Part shown: positions 46,101 to 56,870 of the stretch, piece after piece
Numbering within the stretch: the stretch's first letter is position 1
Layout: the number at the start of each line of letters is the position of its first letter
Assembly (NCBI RefSeq): GCF_030161375.1
Contig: NZ_BSSQ01000010.1
Coordinates: forward strand, 242,755 to 306,754
DNA length: 64,000 bases
Origin: Paenibacillus glycanilyticus
Lineage (GTDB): Bacteria; Bacillota; Bacilli; Paenibacillales; Paenibacillaceae
Reading direction: 5' to 3'
The notes under the pieces: model-generated
What the model was told of the DNA's origin: nothing
The model's input: the letters and a program-made list of their open reading frames with translations, nothing else
Database searches by the model: none
Program-made: the position numbers and the translations under genes

Positions 46101-48632
46101 CTAGTTAGCGTTGCTGTTACCCGCGCCAGGATCGGCCGATTCGATCGGCCCTCCCGCGCCTTGGTCGGGACCAGCAGTTCCGTTGCCATTGCCGTTTCCG
46201 TTGTTGCCTCCCGGATTAGGTGACACGGTGCCGCCATTTCCTGGCGTCTCCGTCTCAACGGGCTGATTAGGATCTCCGGATGGAGGCGGCGATACTTCGC
46301 CGCCGTTCGTACCGTCATCCGGCAATCCCGGAATTTCGCCGTCATCCGGCTTATCCGGTTCCATCGGTTGCTCCGGAATATCCACTTCGGTCTCCGGTAT
46401 TTCAACCGTAATCGATTCGGAAGGTTTGCTTTCTTTGTCCTCTTCGGCATTATAAGCCACAACGTAATATTGATAGGTCATGCCCGGGAATACGCTCATA
46501 TCGTCAACCGAAGTTGTTGCCGCGTCTACGAATACCGAGAAATCGGATTCGGACTTCTCCTTGCGGTATACCCGGTATGTGATTCCTTCGCTATTCTCCG
46601 GCGCAGCCCAGGACAGCTGAACCTTCGCCTGTTCCGGAATATACACCGCATTAAAGTTAGTAGGCGATACCTGTTCCTTCACTTCATGCTTAACGCCGCT
46701 TGGCTCTTTAAACGAAGATTTCGGCACGTTTTTCATCGCTTGCTTCATAACCTTGCCGAACATCGCTGCAGCCTGCGAGCTGCTCTTCTTAATGACATGC
46801 TGTTTATCGGTAATATCGTAACCCATCCAGACGGCCGCCGTCCATTCCGGCGTATAGCCAACGAACCATGCATCCCTGTTCGCGCTTGAATTGAAGTTCG
46901 GGATACCATGCTGGGATGTGCCTGTCTTGCCTGCTACCGGACGGTCGATACGCGCGCCCGTGCCCGTTCCGCCGCTTTCCAGGACGGTCTGCATCATCTC
47001 CGTCATGTACCAAGCCGTCTCCTTCTTCATCAACTGCTTCGATGGCGGAGCCTTGTACGTATACACCTTCTTGTTTTCCGCGTTCTCGATCTTCGTAATG
47101 CTGTGAGGATCGACGGATTTGCCTCCGTTGGCAAACACGCTATAGGCTTCGGCCATCTGAAGCGGCGTTACCCCTTCCGTCAAACCGCCAAGCGCAATCG
47201 CCAGGTTGCGGTCTTCCGAAGTGAGCTCCATGCCAAGCTTCTTGGCAAAAGCGACACCGTTGCCGACGCCTACCTGGTTAAGCGTCCATACCGCCGCCAA
47301 GTTGCGGGATTCTTTGATCGCTTGCTGCATCGTCACAGGGCTTGCTCCATGAGGGTCTCTCGGACAATAGTCGCCAAAACATTTCTGCGAGTCCGGATTA
47401 AGTACCGTCCATGGTAAATAGTCTCCTGTTTCCAGCGCCGGCCCATAGGAAACAATCGGCTTGAATGCCGATCCCGGCTGACGTTTCACTTCTACGCGAT
47501 TAAGACCTTTTCGGACATAATCCCGGCCTCCGGCCATCGCCTGAATGGTGCCGTCGCGGTGATCCATGATGATCATCGCGCCTTGCGCTTTTTGATCATC
47601 CGGACTTTTCTCGAAATTATCGTCATCGTTGAATTCTTTCTCCACCGCCTGTTGAGCGGTTTGGTTGAGAGAAGTGTAGATTCGGTAACCGCCGATTCGC
47701 AGCTCCTCCTCGGTCATTCCCGGCATTACTTTTAGCGCTTCTTCGATGACATAATCGATATAAGCTTTGTATGGATCCGTTTCTTTCTCTTCCAGATCCG
47801 CCGGCGCCTCATAAGCAACCGCCTTCGCCTCATCCATCTCTTGTTCGGAGATGTACTTCTGATCGTACATCAGCTTGAGAACTACGCTGCGGCGGGTCAT
47901 AGAAGACTCGGGATCGTTAATTGGGTTATAACGGTTAGGCGCCTTAGGCATCCCTGCCAGCGTCGCCATCTGCCATAGCTTCAGATCCTTCAAATCCGTA
48001 TCGAAATAATATTCGGCTGCCGCCTTGATTCCGTGAACCCCTTTACCGAAATAAATCCGGTTTAAGTACATTGTTATGATTTCTTCTTTGGTATATTTAT
48101 TTTCAAGCGCGACGGCAATAGAGGCTTCCGTTGCTTTCCGGAAGAAGGTTTTGTCCGCCGTCAGGAATATGTTCTTGGCAAGCTGTTGCGTAATCGTACT
48201 GCCGCCCTCTACCTTGCTCCTTGCAATAACGTCTTTCACTACCGCACGTCCGACTGAGAAGAAGTCGATCCCGGAGTGCTGGAAGAACCTCTGGTCTTCC
48301 GTGGCGACAAAAGCGTTAATCAATTGTTTTGGAATTTCATTGTATTCGGCGTTTTCCCGGTTCGCGTTAGCGTCGTAGAGCTTCGTTACTTCTTTGCCGT
48401 TAGCGTCATAGATGATAGACGCTTCGCCGAGCTCTAGCATATCCGCCTTTTCCGTTAAGATCCGCTCGCCGTTCAACGTAATAAACAAATATCCGATGAT
48501 GCCGCAGACGATAGCAATAACCACCGTGAAGAAGGCTGCAAAAAACCATTTGCGCGGCGTCATTCTTTTCTTTTTCTTCGTCGTCCCGCGCGGCTTCTCC
48601 TTTGGTTTGCTCCGTCTTGGTTGTTCAGCCAT
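46101..48632 (-). CDS. class A penicillin-binding protein (PBP1A family)
   Basis: The 843-residue bifunctional peptidoglycan synthase has a basic cytoplasmic start, one TM near residues 28-53, a GT51 glycosyltransferase (ATEDQRFFQHSGIDF, GGSTITQQLAKN) and a transpeptidase with SxxK in QPGSAFKP near residue 379, SRN, and KTGTSQ near residue 567. A fibronectin type III-like domain follows near residues 660-750. The tail is rich in Pro, Gly and Asn and probably disordered. Confidence 0.95.
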   Translation of the reverse strand: MAEQPRRSKPKEKPRGTTKKKKRMTPRKWFFAAFFTVVIAIVCGIIGYLFITLNGERILTEKADMLELGEASIIYDANGKEVTKLYDANANRENAEYNEIPKQLINAFVATEDQRFFQHSGIDFFSVGRAVVKDVIARSKVEGGSTITQQLAKNIFLTADKTFFRKATEASIAVALENKYTKEEIITMYLNRIYFGKGVHGIKAAAEYYFDTDLKDLKLWQMATLAGMPKAPNRYNPINDPESSMTRRSVVLKLMYDQKYISEQEMDEAKAVAYEAPADLEEKETDPYKAYIDYVIEEALKVMPGMTEEELRIGGYRIYTSLNQTAQQAVEKEFNDDDNFEKSPDDQKAQGAMIIMDHRDGTIQAMAGGRDYVRKGLNRVEVKRQPGSAFKPIVSYGPALETGDYLPWTVLNPDSQKCFGDYCPRDPHGASPVTMQQAIKESRNLAAVWTLNQVGVGNGVAFAKKLGMELTSEDRNLAIALGGLTEGVTPLQMAEAYSVFANGGKSVDPHSITKIENAENKKVYTYKAPPSKQLMKKETAWYMTEMMQTVLESGGTGTGARIDRPVAGKTGTSQHGIPNFNSSANRDAWFVGYTPEWTAAVWMGYDITDKQHVIKKSSSQAAAMFGKVMKQAMKNVPKSSFKEPSGVKHEVKEQVSPTNFNAVYIPEQAKVQLSWAAPENSEGITYRVYRKEKSESDFSVFVDAATTSVDDMSVFPGMTYQYYVVAYNAEEDKESKPSESITVEIPETEVDIPEQPMEPDKPDDGEIPGLPDDGTNGGEVSPPPSGDPNQPVETETPGNGGTVSPNPGGNNGNGNGNGTAGPDQGAGGPIESADPGAGNSNAN

Positions 48633-48690
48633 ATGGCTCCCTCCTGTAATTCCAAAATCTGTGTCTCTATCCTACAATATACCCCGGAAT

Positions 48691-48724
48691 GAAAAGAACA
48701 ACCCTGCTGGAGCGGGTTGTTCTT
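48691..48724 (-). terminator. terminator after hfq
   Basis: AAGAACAACCC (48694-48704) pairs with GGGTTGTTCTT (48714-48724). The minus strand continues TTTTC. It ends the mutS-mutL-miaA-hfq operon. Confidence 0.8.
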
Positions 48725-48786
48725 GCGTTCCGCTATCAAGTTAAACGTTACATGTGAATGGAAAGTTTCACATCTAACTTTACGTT

Positions 48787-49029
48787 CTATGCTTCCGAAG
48801 CACTGTTGTCTTGCATCAAAGATACGTTACGCTGCGGAGTAAACGTCGAAATCGCATGCTTGTACACCATTTGCTGACGGCCTTCGCTGTCAATAATAAT
48901 CGTGAAGTTATCGAACGCTTTAATAACGCCCCTGATTTGAAAGCCATTCATTAAGAAAACCGTAACCGGAATGTTGTCTTTGCGCAGTTGGTTCAAGAAC
49001 GTATCTTGAATGTTGATCGATTTGTTCAT
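48787..49029 (-). CDS. hfq: RNA chaperone Hfq
   Basis: The 80-residue Sm-like protein has the Sm1 strand set ([23 protein letters not shown]) and the Sm2 motif with YKHAIST. It forms hexamers that bind sRNA and mRNA. Its ATG overlaps the miaA stop as ATGA, the conserved miaA-hfq arrangement. Confidence 0.97.
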   Translation of the reverse strand: MNKSINIQDTFLNQLRKDNIPVTVFLMNGFQIRGVIKAFDNFTIIIDSEGRQQMVYKHAISTFTPQRNVSLMQDNSASEA

Positions 49030-50033
49030 TGGACGTTACCCCCGTCTAAAAAAGATTGATTAGAAGTATATTCAAGATTGACTTGAAACTTTCCTGCTAT
49101 TATACCATGAATCCGTTGCAAATTGTTGTGAAAATTTTCCCCCATGTCGATCCACTCGATATCCTTCATCCGGCGGAACCATGAAAGCTGGCGTTTGGCA
49201 TAATGCCTTGTATCCCGTTTAAGCAGCGTTACGGCTGCTTCCAGCGTACATTCTCCGCGCAGGTACATCATAATTTCCTTGTAGCCCAGCCCTTGCATGG
49301 CAACTGCATCGGCCGGTATACCGCGGGCAAGCAGCCCTTTCACTTCCTCGACCAGACCATCTTCCAGCATGATATCAATCCGCTGCTCGATTCGCGAATA
49401 GAGCACTCCCCTGTCCATCGTGAGGCCTAATAGACATAATTCGTACGGAGATTCTTTTTTCTGTCTTTCCAATTGGGCCGACATCATCTCGCCGGATAGA
49501 TGGTAGATTTCAAGCGCGCGGATTATGCGGCGCACATCATTCGGATGAAGACGATCCGCCGACCGCGGGTCGACTAGCGCCAGCTTTGCGTGCAAGGCTT
49601 CCGCGCCGTGTTCATCCGCGAATTGTTGCTGCTCGTCCCGGAATGCCTGATCAGAACCGTTCTCGGCAAACTCGAAGCTATAACAGACCGACTCGATATA
49701 AAGCCCCGTCCCTCCGACGATAAAAGGCAATTTGCCTCTGGCCGCAATATCCGCAATCTCCGTCTTGCAATGCTGCTGGAAATCCGCAACGGAATAAGCT
49801 TCCTCCGGCTGGCAAATATCGATCAGATGATGGACGATCCCTTGCCGCTCGGCAAGCGGCAGCTTCGCCGTGCCGATATCCATCCCTTTATAGATTTGCA
49901 TGGAGTCTCCCGATATAATTTCTGCGTTCCATGCTTTGGCGAGATCAAGGCTGAGCTGCGTCTTCCCGACGGCAGTCGGCCCAAGCAATACCAAGAGCGG
50001 CTGCTTCCGTTTGTTACTTGATGCTTCTTGCAA
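49026..50033 (-). CDS. miaA: tRNA dimethylallyltransferase
   Basis: The 335-residue enzyme adds a dimethylallyl group to A37 of tRNAs reading UNN codons. The P-loop [11 protein letters not shown] lies near residue 18, [17 protein letters not shown] near residue 42, GGTGLY near residue 108, and the [10 protein letters not shown] region after it. It starts 20 bp inside the end of the preceding methyltransferase gene. Confidence 0.96.
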   Translation of the reverse strand: MQEASSNKRKQPLLVLLGPTAVGKTQLSLDLAKAWNAEIISGDSMQIYKGMDIGTAKLPLAERQGIVHHLIDICQPEEAYSVADFQQHCKTEIADIAARGKLPFIVGGTGLYIESVCYSFEFAENGSDQAFRDEQQQFADEHGAEALHAKLALVDPRSADRLHPNDVRRIIRALEIYHLSGEMMSAQLERQKKESPYELCLLGLTMDRGVLYSRIEQRIDIMLEDGLVEEVKGLLARGIPADAVAMQGLGYKEIMMYLRGECTLEAAVTLLKRDTRHYAKRQLSWFRRMKDIEWIDMGENFHNNLQRIHGIIAGKFQVNLEYTSNQSFLDGGNVQ

Positions 50034-50805
50034 CCTCTATCACTCCATATGCAATTTTCGATGTGTTCACATGCCGCCGTTCAAAACCCAGCCTGCTAAA
50101 TTCTCCGCTCTCGCGGTGCTCTTTCATAACGACCGTCTTCCGCGCAACCCTGATAGCCTGTTGAACGGCCTCTTGGGTCAAGGCACTGTCGTTAGCGAGA
50201 TTTCGGAGCGGTTCCAAGGCGTTTGATTCGTGAATCGGCCGGCGGAACATCGGATCGAAATAGACAATATCAACGCTATTGTCCGGTAGACCGGCTAAAT
50301 AATCAGCGTGATTCACGCATTTCATGTCAATGCGGCGCATGGCAGCATCCACATCCGGCAAGCCGGATTGATACCCAGCCAGCCCTTCGCGTACAACCGC
50401 GCATAGAATCGGCTCGCTCTCGATCGAAGTTACCGCCCCCGATTCGCCTGCTGCGTACGAGAGAACAAGGGAATCCGCCGCAAGCCCCGCCGTACAGTCA
50501 ATGATGCGGTCTCCCGGCTCGCAGCCCGTTAGTTCGACGAGCGGATCGGTTTCCCCGCGGCGAAGCCGCTTCACTCTTACAAACGCCATGCTGGGATGAA
50601 AATAGAGCGGAGACTCCGTCTGCCCGTCGTAAAAACGGACTTCCTTCTCGGTCACGACGACCATTCGGATCGGCTCCATCTTCTCCGCCAGCTGGCGAAG
50701 CGTCTGTCTGCCTCGTACCACGTACTTGGCAGACAGCTCTTCCGCAAGCCGTTTGGCAGTGGCGAGCGCCTTCTGCGACGGCTTGTCGGCGGTTGTTACA
50801 ATCAT
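50014..50805 (-). CDS. RsmJ-like class I SAM methyltransferase
   Basis: The 263-residue protein has a Rossmann methyltransferase fold with motif I DRIIDCTAGLAADSLVLS near residue 98, SIESEP, and a catalytic-type DIVYFDPMFRRP near residue 180. The latter matches the RsmJ/N-group motif (DPMFP) of a 16S rRNA guanine methyltransferase family. The N-terminal 90 residues form a separate small domain. The target is not established for firmicute members. It is coupled to mutL by ATGA. Confidence 0.82.
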   Translation of the reverse strand: MIVTTADKPSQKALATAKRLAEELSAKYVVRGRQTLRQLAEKMEPIRMVVVTEKEVRFYDGQTESPLYFHPSMAFVRVKRLRRGETDPLVELTGCEPGDRIIDCTAGLAADSLVLSYAAGESGAVTSIESEPILCAVVREGLAGYQSGLPDVDAAMRRIDMKCVNHADYLAGLPDNSVDIVYFDPMFRRPIHESNALEPLRNLANDSALTQEAVQQAIRVARKTVVMKEHRESGEFSRLGFERRHVNTSKIAYGVIEVARSIK

Positions 50806-52874
50806 GACATCACCCGTTTAAACATTTTTTCCAACTGATAAGTAGAAATATGAACGACGATCGGACGTCCATGCGGACAAGTGTAAGGCTGAACGCATGC
50901 CGCAAGACGGGCAAGCAGCGCCTCCCCTTCCTCGCGGGTTTTCCGGTCGTTCGCTTTAATTGAAGCCTTGCAGGAGCACATAATGGCCGCTTTTTCTCTC
51001 AGCTTCGCAATGTTAATGGACTTGCGCTCGTTAAGCAGCAAATCGGCCATCTCTTCAATGATCGCTTGCTCTTCGCCTTGCGGGAACCACTCCGGATAAG
51101 CACGTACAAGGAAGGTCTGCTGCCCGAACGGCTCCAGCTCCACGCCAGCCTCTTGGAATAAACCAAGCATGCCGCGAAGCTGCTCCGATTCGCTCGAAGT
51201 GAATTCAAGTGTTAGAGGCACAAGCAGCTGTTGGCTTGCGGCCTCCGGATTGCCGAATTTCTCATAGTAATATTCATAATTAATCCGTTCATGCGCCGCA
51301 TGCTGATCAATTAGATATAACCCTTCTTCCGCCTGTGCAACGATATAAGTACCATGGAGCTGGCCAATCCAATATAGCTCGGGAAAAGTAGGAGTGCTTT
51401 CCTGCTGCTGATCCTGCGCAAGATGGTCTTGCGGCCCGCTAGATGGCTGTTCCCCGACTTCCTGAACCGGATCCTGCGGAAGCGGTACATCGGCCGTTTC
51501 CTCCGCTTGCTGAAGTGTAGGGGCTGCCTGCTCCCATGGCGCCGCAACCTCGCGAACCGAAACATCGTGCTGCTCGGCTGGTTTGTATAACCGTTCCGTC
51601 GCGTCCTTTGGCACATAGTCGCGCTTTGGAGGCTGCGGGTAGGCGGAATTGTAGCTGGAACCGCCTGTGTTGGAAGAGTAGGACGGCCGAACTGATCCCC
51701 CGCCGCTCGATACAGCCGTAGAACCGCTAGCTGACGCACTGCCTCCGTTATTGTTGCTGCTAGGCAACGCGCTGCGCTCCGGCGCCCACGGCATGCTGAG
51801 CGCATCCGGGCGATGGAACGAAATCGCATCCTGGACAAATAACGGCTTCTCCCGTTCCTTTTTCTCCGCCGGTCCCGGAATATGGCGCACCTGTCCAAGC
51901 GCTTCCTTCACGGCTTGCTCTACTAAGGCGCGCAGTTCAGTCTCCTTGCTGAACCGAACCTCCATCTTGGATGGATGCACGTTCACGTCAAGGAGACTCG
52001 GGTGCATGCCGATCTCCAGCACCACAATCGGGTACCTGTTAATAGGCAGTAAAGTATGATAAGCCTGCAAAATCGCCTGATTCACGGCGTGGCTGCGGAT
52101 ATAGCGGCCGTTCACGATAACCGTCATGCCGTTGCGGTTCGCCCGCGTCAGCTCCGGCTTCGAAATATAGCCGCGCAAATCATAATCCGAAGTCTCGCCT
52201 TCCACCTTCAGCATCGCCTTCGCCGTGTTTGTTCCATACACGGCGGCGATCACTTGCAACCGATCCCCCGTTCCTAGCGTGCGAAGCAGAACCGAACCGT
52301 TATGCTTCAGCGTAATGGCTATGCCCGGATGCGCCAGGGCAATCCGGTACACGTAATCGGTAATATGGCCTAGCTCCGTCTGGATGGCTTTCATATACTT
52401 AAGCCTTGCCGGCGTATTATAAAATAAATCCCGCACGGACATATCCGTGCCTTGAGGGGCGTTAGCCGGTTCATTCGCCGTTACGGAACCGCCTTCGATA
52501 ACAAGCCGCTGGGCTAGCCCGGACGAGTCAATCGAAGATACGCATTCGAGCCGCGACACGGCCGCGATACTCGGCAACGCCTCGCCGCGGAAGCCAAGGC
52601 TTGCGATTCTGAACAAATCGCTGCTCGAAGAAATTTTGCTCGTGGCATGGCGCTGAAACGCGGTTTCCATATCCGCAGGCTCGATGCCGGAGCCGTTATC
52701 GGTCACCCGGATGAACGACAATCCGCCTTCTTCAATCGTAATATCAATCACGGAGCTGCCGGCATCAATGGCGTTCTCGACCAATTCCTTAATGACCGAA
52801 GCTGGTCGTTCCACGACCTCGCCAGCTGCGATCTGATTGGCAAGCTGCTCGTCCAGCACCTGAATTTTCCCCAT
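50802..52874 (-). CDS. mutL: DNA mismatch repair protein MutL with endonuclease motif
   Basis: The 690-residue protein has a GHKL ATPase N-terminus (ELVENAIDAGSS near residue 33, DNGSGI, GFRGEAL). A long low-complexity linker spans residues 340-500. The C-terminal domain has the endonuclease motif DQHAAHERINYE near residue 545 and zinc-site partners (CSCKAS, CPHGRP), so it should nick DNA like other MutL proteins from bacteria lacking MutH. It follows mutS by 33 bp. Confidence 0.97.
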   Translation of the reverse strand: MGKIQVLDEQLANQIAAGEVVERPASVIKELVENAIDAGSSVIDITIEEGGLSFIRVTDNGSGIEPADMETAFQRHATSKISSSSDLFRIASLGFRGEALPSIAAVSRLECVSSIDSSGLAQRLVIEGGSVTANEPANAPQGTDMSVRDLFYNTPARLKYMKAIQTELGHITDYVYRIALAHPGIAITLKHNGSVLLRTLGTGDRLQVIAAVYGTNTAKAMLKVEGETSDYDLRGYISKPELTRANRNGMTVIVNGRYIRSHAVNQAILQAYHTLLPINRYPIVVLEIGMHPSLLDVNVHPSKMEVRFSKETELRALVEQAVKEALGQVRHIPGPAEKKEREKPLFVQDAISFHRPDALSMPWAPERSALPSSNNNGGSASASGSTAVSSGGGSVRPSYSSNTGGSSYNSAYPQPPKRDYVPKDATERLYKPAEQHDVSVREVAAPWEQAAPTLQQAEETADVPLPQDPVQEVGEQPSSGPQDHLAQDQQQESTPTFPELYWIGQLHGTYIVAQAEEGLYLIDQHAAHERINYEYYYEKFGNPEAASQQLLVPLTLEFTSSESEQLRGMLGLFQEAGVELEPFGQQTFLVRAYPEWFPQGEEQAIIEEMADLLLNERKSINIAKLREKAAIMCSCKASIKANDRKTREEGEALLARLAACVQPYTCPHGRPIVVHISTYQLEKMFKRVMS

Positions 52875-52907
52875 GCGGATCCCTCCTTTCCGTTACCATC
52901 TTCTATC

Positions 52908-55607
52908 CTAATCGTTTATCTTCTGCTTCATCTCGTTAAGCCATTGCATAGCCTGCATTGGCGTCATATTAAACAAATCAAGCTTCCGAAGCTGTTCCGC
53001 GAGCTGCTCGGCTTTAGGCGTTGCTTTGCGGCGCCCTTGCTCCTGCGGCTGCGGGACGGGTTCGTCAAAGATCGAGAGCTGTACGGCTGCAGCGGTTTCT
53101 TTGAATACCAGTTCCGGTTCATTAACCGCCGCATAGAACGGAGCTGCCGGCGTCTCGGCTACCTTGCTTACAGTAGCGGCAGGAGCAACGGCAGAACCCG
53201 CTGCTTGTTTCTCTGAAGCGACCTCTTCCAGATCCTCCAGCAGCATGTACGCCCGGTCAATAATCGAATTCGGAAGTCCGGCAAGTCTAGCGCAATAAAC
53301 CCCGTAACTTGTGCTTGCAGCGCCTGGAATCAGCTTGCGGAGGAAGGTTACGTGATCCCCGCTTTCCTGAACTGCCATACACGCGTTCGCAAGCTTCGGC
53401 AACGTTGCTTCCAGATGCGACAACTCGTGGAAATGCGTCGAGACAAGCGCTTTGCAGCCGATATGGTGATGCACGAACTCGATCACCGCTTGCGCGATTG
53501 CCATTCCTTCGCTTGTTGACGTCCCTCGTCCAAGCTCGTCGATAATAACGAGACTGCTTGCGGTCGCTTTTTCCGTCATAAGCTGAATATCCTTCATCTC
53601 GACCATAAACGTACTTTGACCGCCGATCAGATCGTCCGCGGCTCCGATCCGCGTAAAGATCCGGTCGATCATCGGAATTTCAGCAGCCTTCGCAGGCACG
53701 AAACATCCGATTTGCGCCATGATGCAAATCAGGGCAACCTGGCGCATATAGGTGCTTTTACCCGCCATATTAGGGCCGGTAATTAGCAGCATCGACTGTT
53801 CATCCTCGCGAAGCGCAGTTGCGTTGGAGATAAACGGAACTCCTTCCATCACCGCTTCTACGACCGGATGGCGGCCATCTTCAATAACAAGGTTATACTG
53901 ATCCGTAATGAATGGCCGAACGAACCTTCTCTCCGCGCTAACCGTTGCGAGCGACTGGTATACGTCCAGTTCGGCAACCACTTCGGCAAGACGCTGGAGC
54001 CGGTGCAGCTGCAGCGCAAGATGATCGCGGAGTTCGATGAAACGCGCGTATTCCAGATCGACCATTTTGTCCTCGGCCTCCAGAATTAGCCGCTCCTTCT
54101 CCTTCAGCTCCGGCGTGACAAACCGCTCGGCGTTCGCCAGCGTTTGTTTGCGCTCGTATCGTCCTTCCGGCAGCATAGCCAAAGCGCCTTTGGATACCTC
54201 GAGATAATAGCCAAACACTTTATTGAAACCAATCTTAATCGTCTTGATCCCGGTTGCTTCGCGTTCCTGCCGTTCCAGTTCGGCAAGCCAACGCTTGCCG
54301 TTCGTGCTGGCCTCGCGCAGCTGATCCAGATAATCATCGTAACCGGCGCGAACGAGTCCGCCTTCCCGAATGGACACTGGCGGTTCATCGACAATCACCG
54401 TTTCAATTAGCTCCGCAAGATCGGCGCAGTCGTCGAGGCCGTCAACCAGCATCCGCAGCCGGTCGGAACCGGCGCTGCGCGCAAGCTCTACAAGCTGAGG
54501 CGCCCGGCGGACGGAGTTTTTCAGCGCATTCATGTCACGGCCGTTTGCGCTGCCGAAGGCAACACGCCCCACCAGACGTTCAAGATCATAGATTTGATTC
54601 AATTCTCCGCGGATATCGTCACGCGCAATCAAATTCCGGTAAAGCGCGTCAACCGCTTCGTAACGTTCTTCAATCTTGGCACGGTTAAGCAGCGGCTTAT
54701 CGATCCAACGCCGCAACAGTCGCGCTCCCATGGACGTTTGCGTCCGGTCGAGCAGCCACAGGAGCGAGCCTTTTTTGCTCCGGTCGCGAACGGTTTCCGT
54801 GAGCTCCAGATTGCGGCGCGTGTAGTGGTCCAGAATCATGTATTGATTGGGTTCGTACGAGCGAATGGTGCGCACATGCCCCAGAGAACGCTTCTGCGTC
54901 TCTTCGAGATAACCCGTGAGCAGGCTGACGGCGCGGTGGCGCGTTTCGTTCAATCCCTCCAGCTGCGCCGACTCAAACTGCCCGCGAAGCTTGTCCTCTG
55001 CCATAGGCTCGCGTGCGGTCAGCAGCACCGGACGGTTCCATACCGCATGTTCGCGAAGTTGTGCCAATAACGGTTCGTCGCCCACGATTTCAGCCGGCTG
55101 ATAAACGTTGATCTCATCGATTAACGTATCGAGGTTGAACGCAAGCGAAGTCACGTACAGCTCGCCGGTTGACAAATCGCATGCGGCCATGCCGATTGCG
55201 GCCGTAGATACCGATCCGACGGAAACGATAAAGTTATTGGATTTATCGGATAGCGATTTGGATTCCATCACGGTACCCGGCGTAATGGTGCGGACGATCT
55301 CCCGGCGCACGACGCCTTTGGCCGCGGACGGATCTTCAACCTGCTCGCAGACCGCAACCTTATAGCCTTTTTCTACAAGCCTTGCAATATAATTCTCGGC
55401 AGAGTGATAAGGTACGCCGCACATCGGAATTTTGTCCGTAGCGCCGCCCTCTCTGCCCGTTAATGTAATTTCAAGTTCGCGCGACGCGTTAACCGCATCG
55501 TCAAAAAACATCTCGTAAAAATCGCCGAGACGGAAAAATAGAAAAGCGTCTTTCGCTTGTTCTTTTATTGCAAGATATTGTTGAATCATCGGGGTGTAAC
55601 CAGCCAC
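52908..55607 (-). CDS. mutS: DNA mismatch recognition protein MutS
   Basis: The 899-residue protein carries the mismatch-wedge motif GDFYEMF near residue 28, connector and lever domains, Walker A GPNMAGKST near residue 615, and the DELGRGTSTSEG signature near residue 695. A QLSIF peptide near residue 840 resembles a beta-clamp binding site, typical of Bacillus-type MutS. It heads the mutS-mutL-miaA-hfq transcript. Confidence 0.97.
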   Translation of the reverse strand: MAGYTPMIQQYLAIKEQAKDAFLFFRLGDFYEMFFDDAVNASRELEITLTGREGGATDKIPMCGVPYHSAENYIARLVEKGYKVAVCEQVEDPSAAKGVVRREIVRTITPGTVMESKSLSDKSNNFIVSVGSVSTAAIGMAACDLSTGELYVTSLAFNLDTLIDEINVYQPAEIVGDEPLLAQLREHAVWNRPVLLTAREPMAEDKLRGQFESAQLEGLNETRHRAVSLLTGYLEETQKRSLGHVRTIRSYEPNQYMILDHYTRRNLELTETVRDRSKKGSLLWLLDRTQTSMGARLLRRWIDKPLLNRAKIEERYEAVDALYRNLIARDDIRGELNQIYDLERLVGRVAFGSANGRDMNALKNSVRRAPQLVELARSAGSDRLRMLVDGLDDCADLAELIETVIVDEPPVSIREGGLVRAGYDDYLDQLREASTNGKRWLAELERQEREATGIKTIKIGFNKVFGYYLEVSKGALAMLPEGRYERKQTLANAERFVTPELKEKERLILEAEDKMVDLEYARFIELRDHLALQLHRLQRLAEVVAELDVYQSLATVSAERRFVRPFITDQYNLVIEDGRHPVVEAVMEGVPFISNATALREDEQSMLLITGPNMAGKSTYMRQVALICIMAQIGCFVPAKAAEIPMIDRIFTRIGAADDLIGGQSTFMVEMKDIQLMTEKATASSLVIIDELGRGTSTSEGMAIAQAVIEFVHHHIGCKALVSTHFHELSHLEATLPKLANACMAVQESGDHVTFLRKLIPGAASTSYGVYCARLAGLPNSIIDRAYMLLEDLEEVASEKQAAGSAVAPAATVSKVAETPAAPFYAAVNEPELVFKETAAAVQLSIFDEPVPQPQEQGRRKATPKAEQLAEQLRKLDLFNMTPMQAMQWLNEMKQKIND

Positions 55608-55662
55608 TGTTGCCCCTCCCAGGTTAATAGCGTTGTATGTTCCATAAAAACATCATCATGCT

Positions 55663-55691
55663 ATTATACCAAGCCGATTGCGGCAAGCCAA
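55663..55691 (-). promoter_or_regulatory. mutS operon promoter
   Basis: On the minus strand TTGGCT (55686-55691) and TATAAT (55663-55668) are 17 bases apart, about 55 bp upstream of the mutS start. Confidence 0.65.
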
Positions 55692-55817
55692 CCTGAACGG
55701 ACTTTGCCGCGGGCAGCAGCCGTAGAAAAAGCCCGGCGATTATGGGAGAAAGCCTATACCACGGCTTGCGAAGTGAATACAATGACCAGTAACTAGAGCC
55801 GAAATCGAGGGAGACGC

Positions 55818-56819
55818 ATGAGCAAAAGCAAGCTTTGCATCCTGTTCCTGGAAAACCATCCGATGTGGATTTACGGCCTGCCAAACGGATTCCGGAAACT
55901 CGGACATGAAGTCGTGACCCGCTTGCCGCAAAAGCTGACGTACCGCGCCATTGATAATATTAGGCCGGATCTCATCATCGCGATCGGCTGGACGCCGTCA
56001 AATGACAGCATAAAAAAACAAGAGCGAATCGCTTCGCTCGTTCGATATGCAAAAAAACCGTTTATTTATTGGTCGACGGAAGATCCCGGTTATACGAACC
56101 GGTTATCCCTGCCTTTGATCAAGCGCACCAAACCGGACTTTGTGTTTTCCATTCATCGGCCGACCGTTGAGAAATTCAAACAAGCAGGAATCCGGGCTGC
56201 CCATCTGGACTTTGGAAGCGATTCAAGCGTTCACCGGAGAGTACCTGCCGTTCGGAAATATGCGGGAACGGCCGCGCTTGTGGCGAACGGGTATCCCCGG
56301 CTATACCGGAAAAACCCCCTTAACTACAGGTTCCAATCGCTTCGGAATCTCGTCAATCCTTTTCTCGCTTCCGGCAACAAGACCGACTTGTACGGCCGCT
56401 CCTGGAGCAGGATGAAACGGATCTTCAGCAAAGCGATTCCTTCCGCGCGGATTCACGACTACCTGCCCTATCAAGAGGCATGCAAAGTTTATAGCTCCGT
56501 GGATTACGTGCTTGGCCCGCAAAATTCACCGGATCGCCTTACACAGCGGACATACGAAATATTGGCTTCAGGCGGCTTGTTGATTACCGACGATACGCCC
56601 GAAGTGCGGAAATGGTTCACGCCTGGCCGCGATCTTCTCGTGACGGGCTCCGAGCAAGAAACGGCCCGGCTTATTGCCCATTACGATAAACAGCCCAAAC
56701 TTAGGGAGCAGATCAGGACCAATGCCGTCAAAGCGGCAGCCGCATACTCCTATACCGTTCGGGCCGAGTATCTTCTTCGCACGCTGAGCGAGGAAGGGAT
56801 TATTGACGTTCAATTATAG
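55818..56819 (+). CDS. CgeB-like glycosyltransferase 1
   Basis: The 333-residue protein resembles CgeB, the spore-maturation family of GT-B glycosyltransferases. It has an N-terminal Rossmann half (LFLENHPMWIYGLPNGFRKLGHEV), a YWSTEDPGYTNR motif near residue 90 shared with its neighbour, and a C-terminal donor half with GPQNSPDRLTQRTYEILASGG and the Glu of TYE. It has no signal peptide. It and the next gene are tandem paralogues, likely adding sugars to spore surface proteins. This is inferred from the family. Confidence 0.82.
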   Translation: MSKSKLCILFLENHPMWIYGLPNGFRKLGHEVVTRLPQKLTYRAIDNIRPDLIIAIGWTPSNDSIKKQERIASLVRYAKKPFIYWSTEDPGYTNRLSLPLIKRTKPDFVFSIHRPTVEKFKQAGIRAAHLDFGSDSSVHRRVPAVRKYAGTAALVANGYPRLYRKNPLNYRFQSLRNLVNPFLASGNKTDLYGRSWSRMKRIFSKAIPSARIHDYLPYQEACKVYSSVDYVLGPQNSPDRLTQRTYEILASGGLLITDDTPEVRKWFTPGRDLLVTGSEQETARLIAHYDKQPKLREQIRTNAVKAAAAYSYTVRAEYLLRTLSEEGIIDVQL

Positions 56820-56870
56820 ACCAATAAAGGCAGGCAATTAGGATCGCCATCCGAAAGAAGGTTGCTTAAG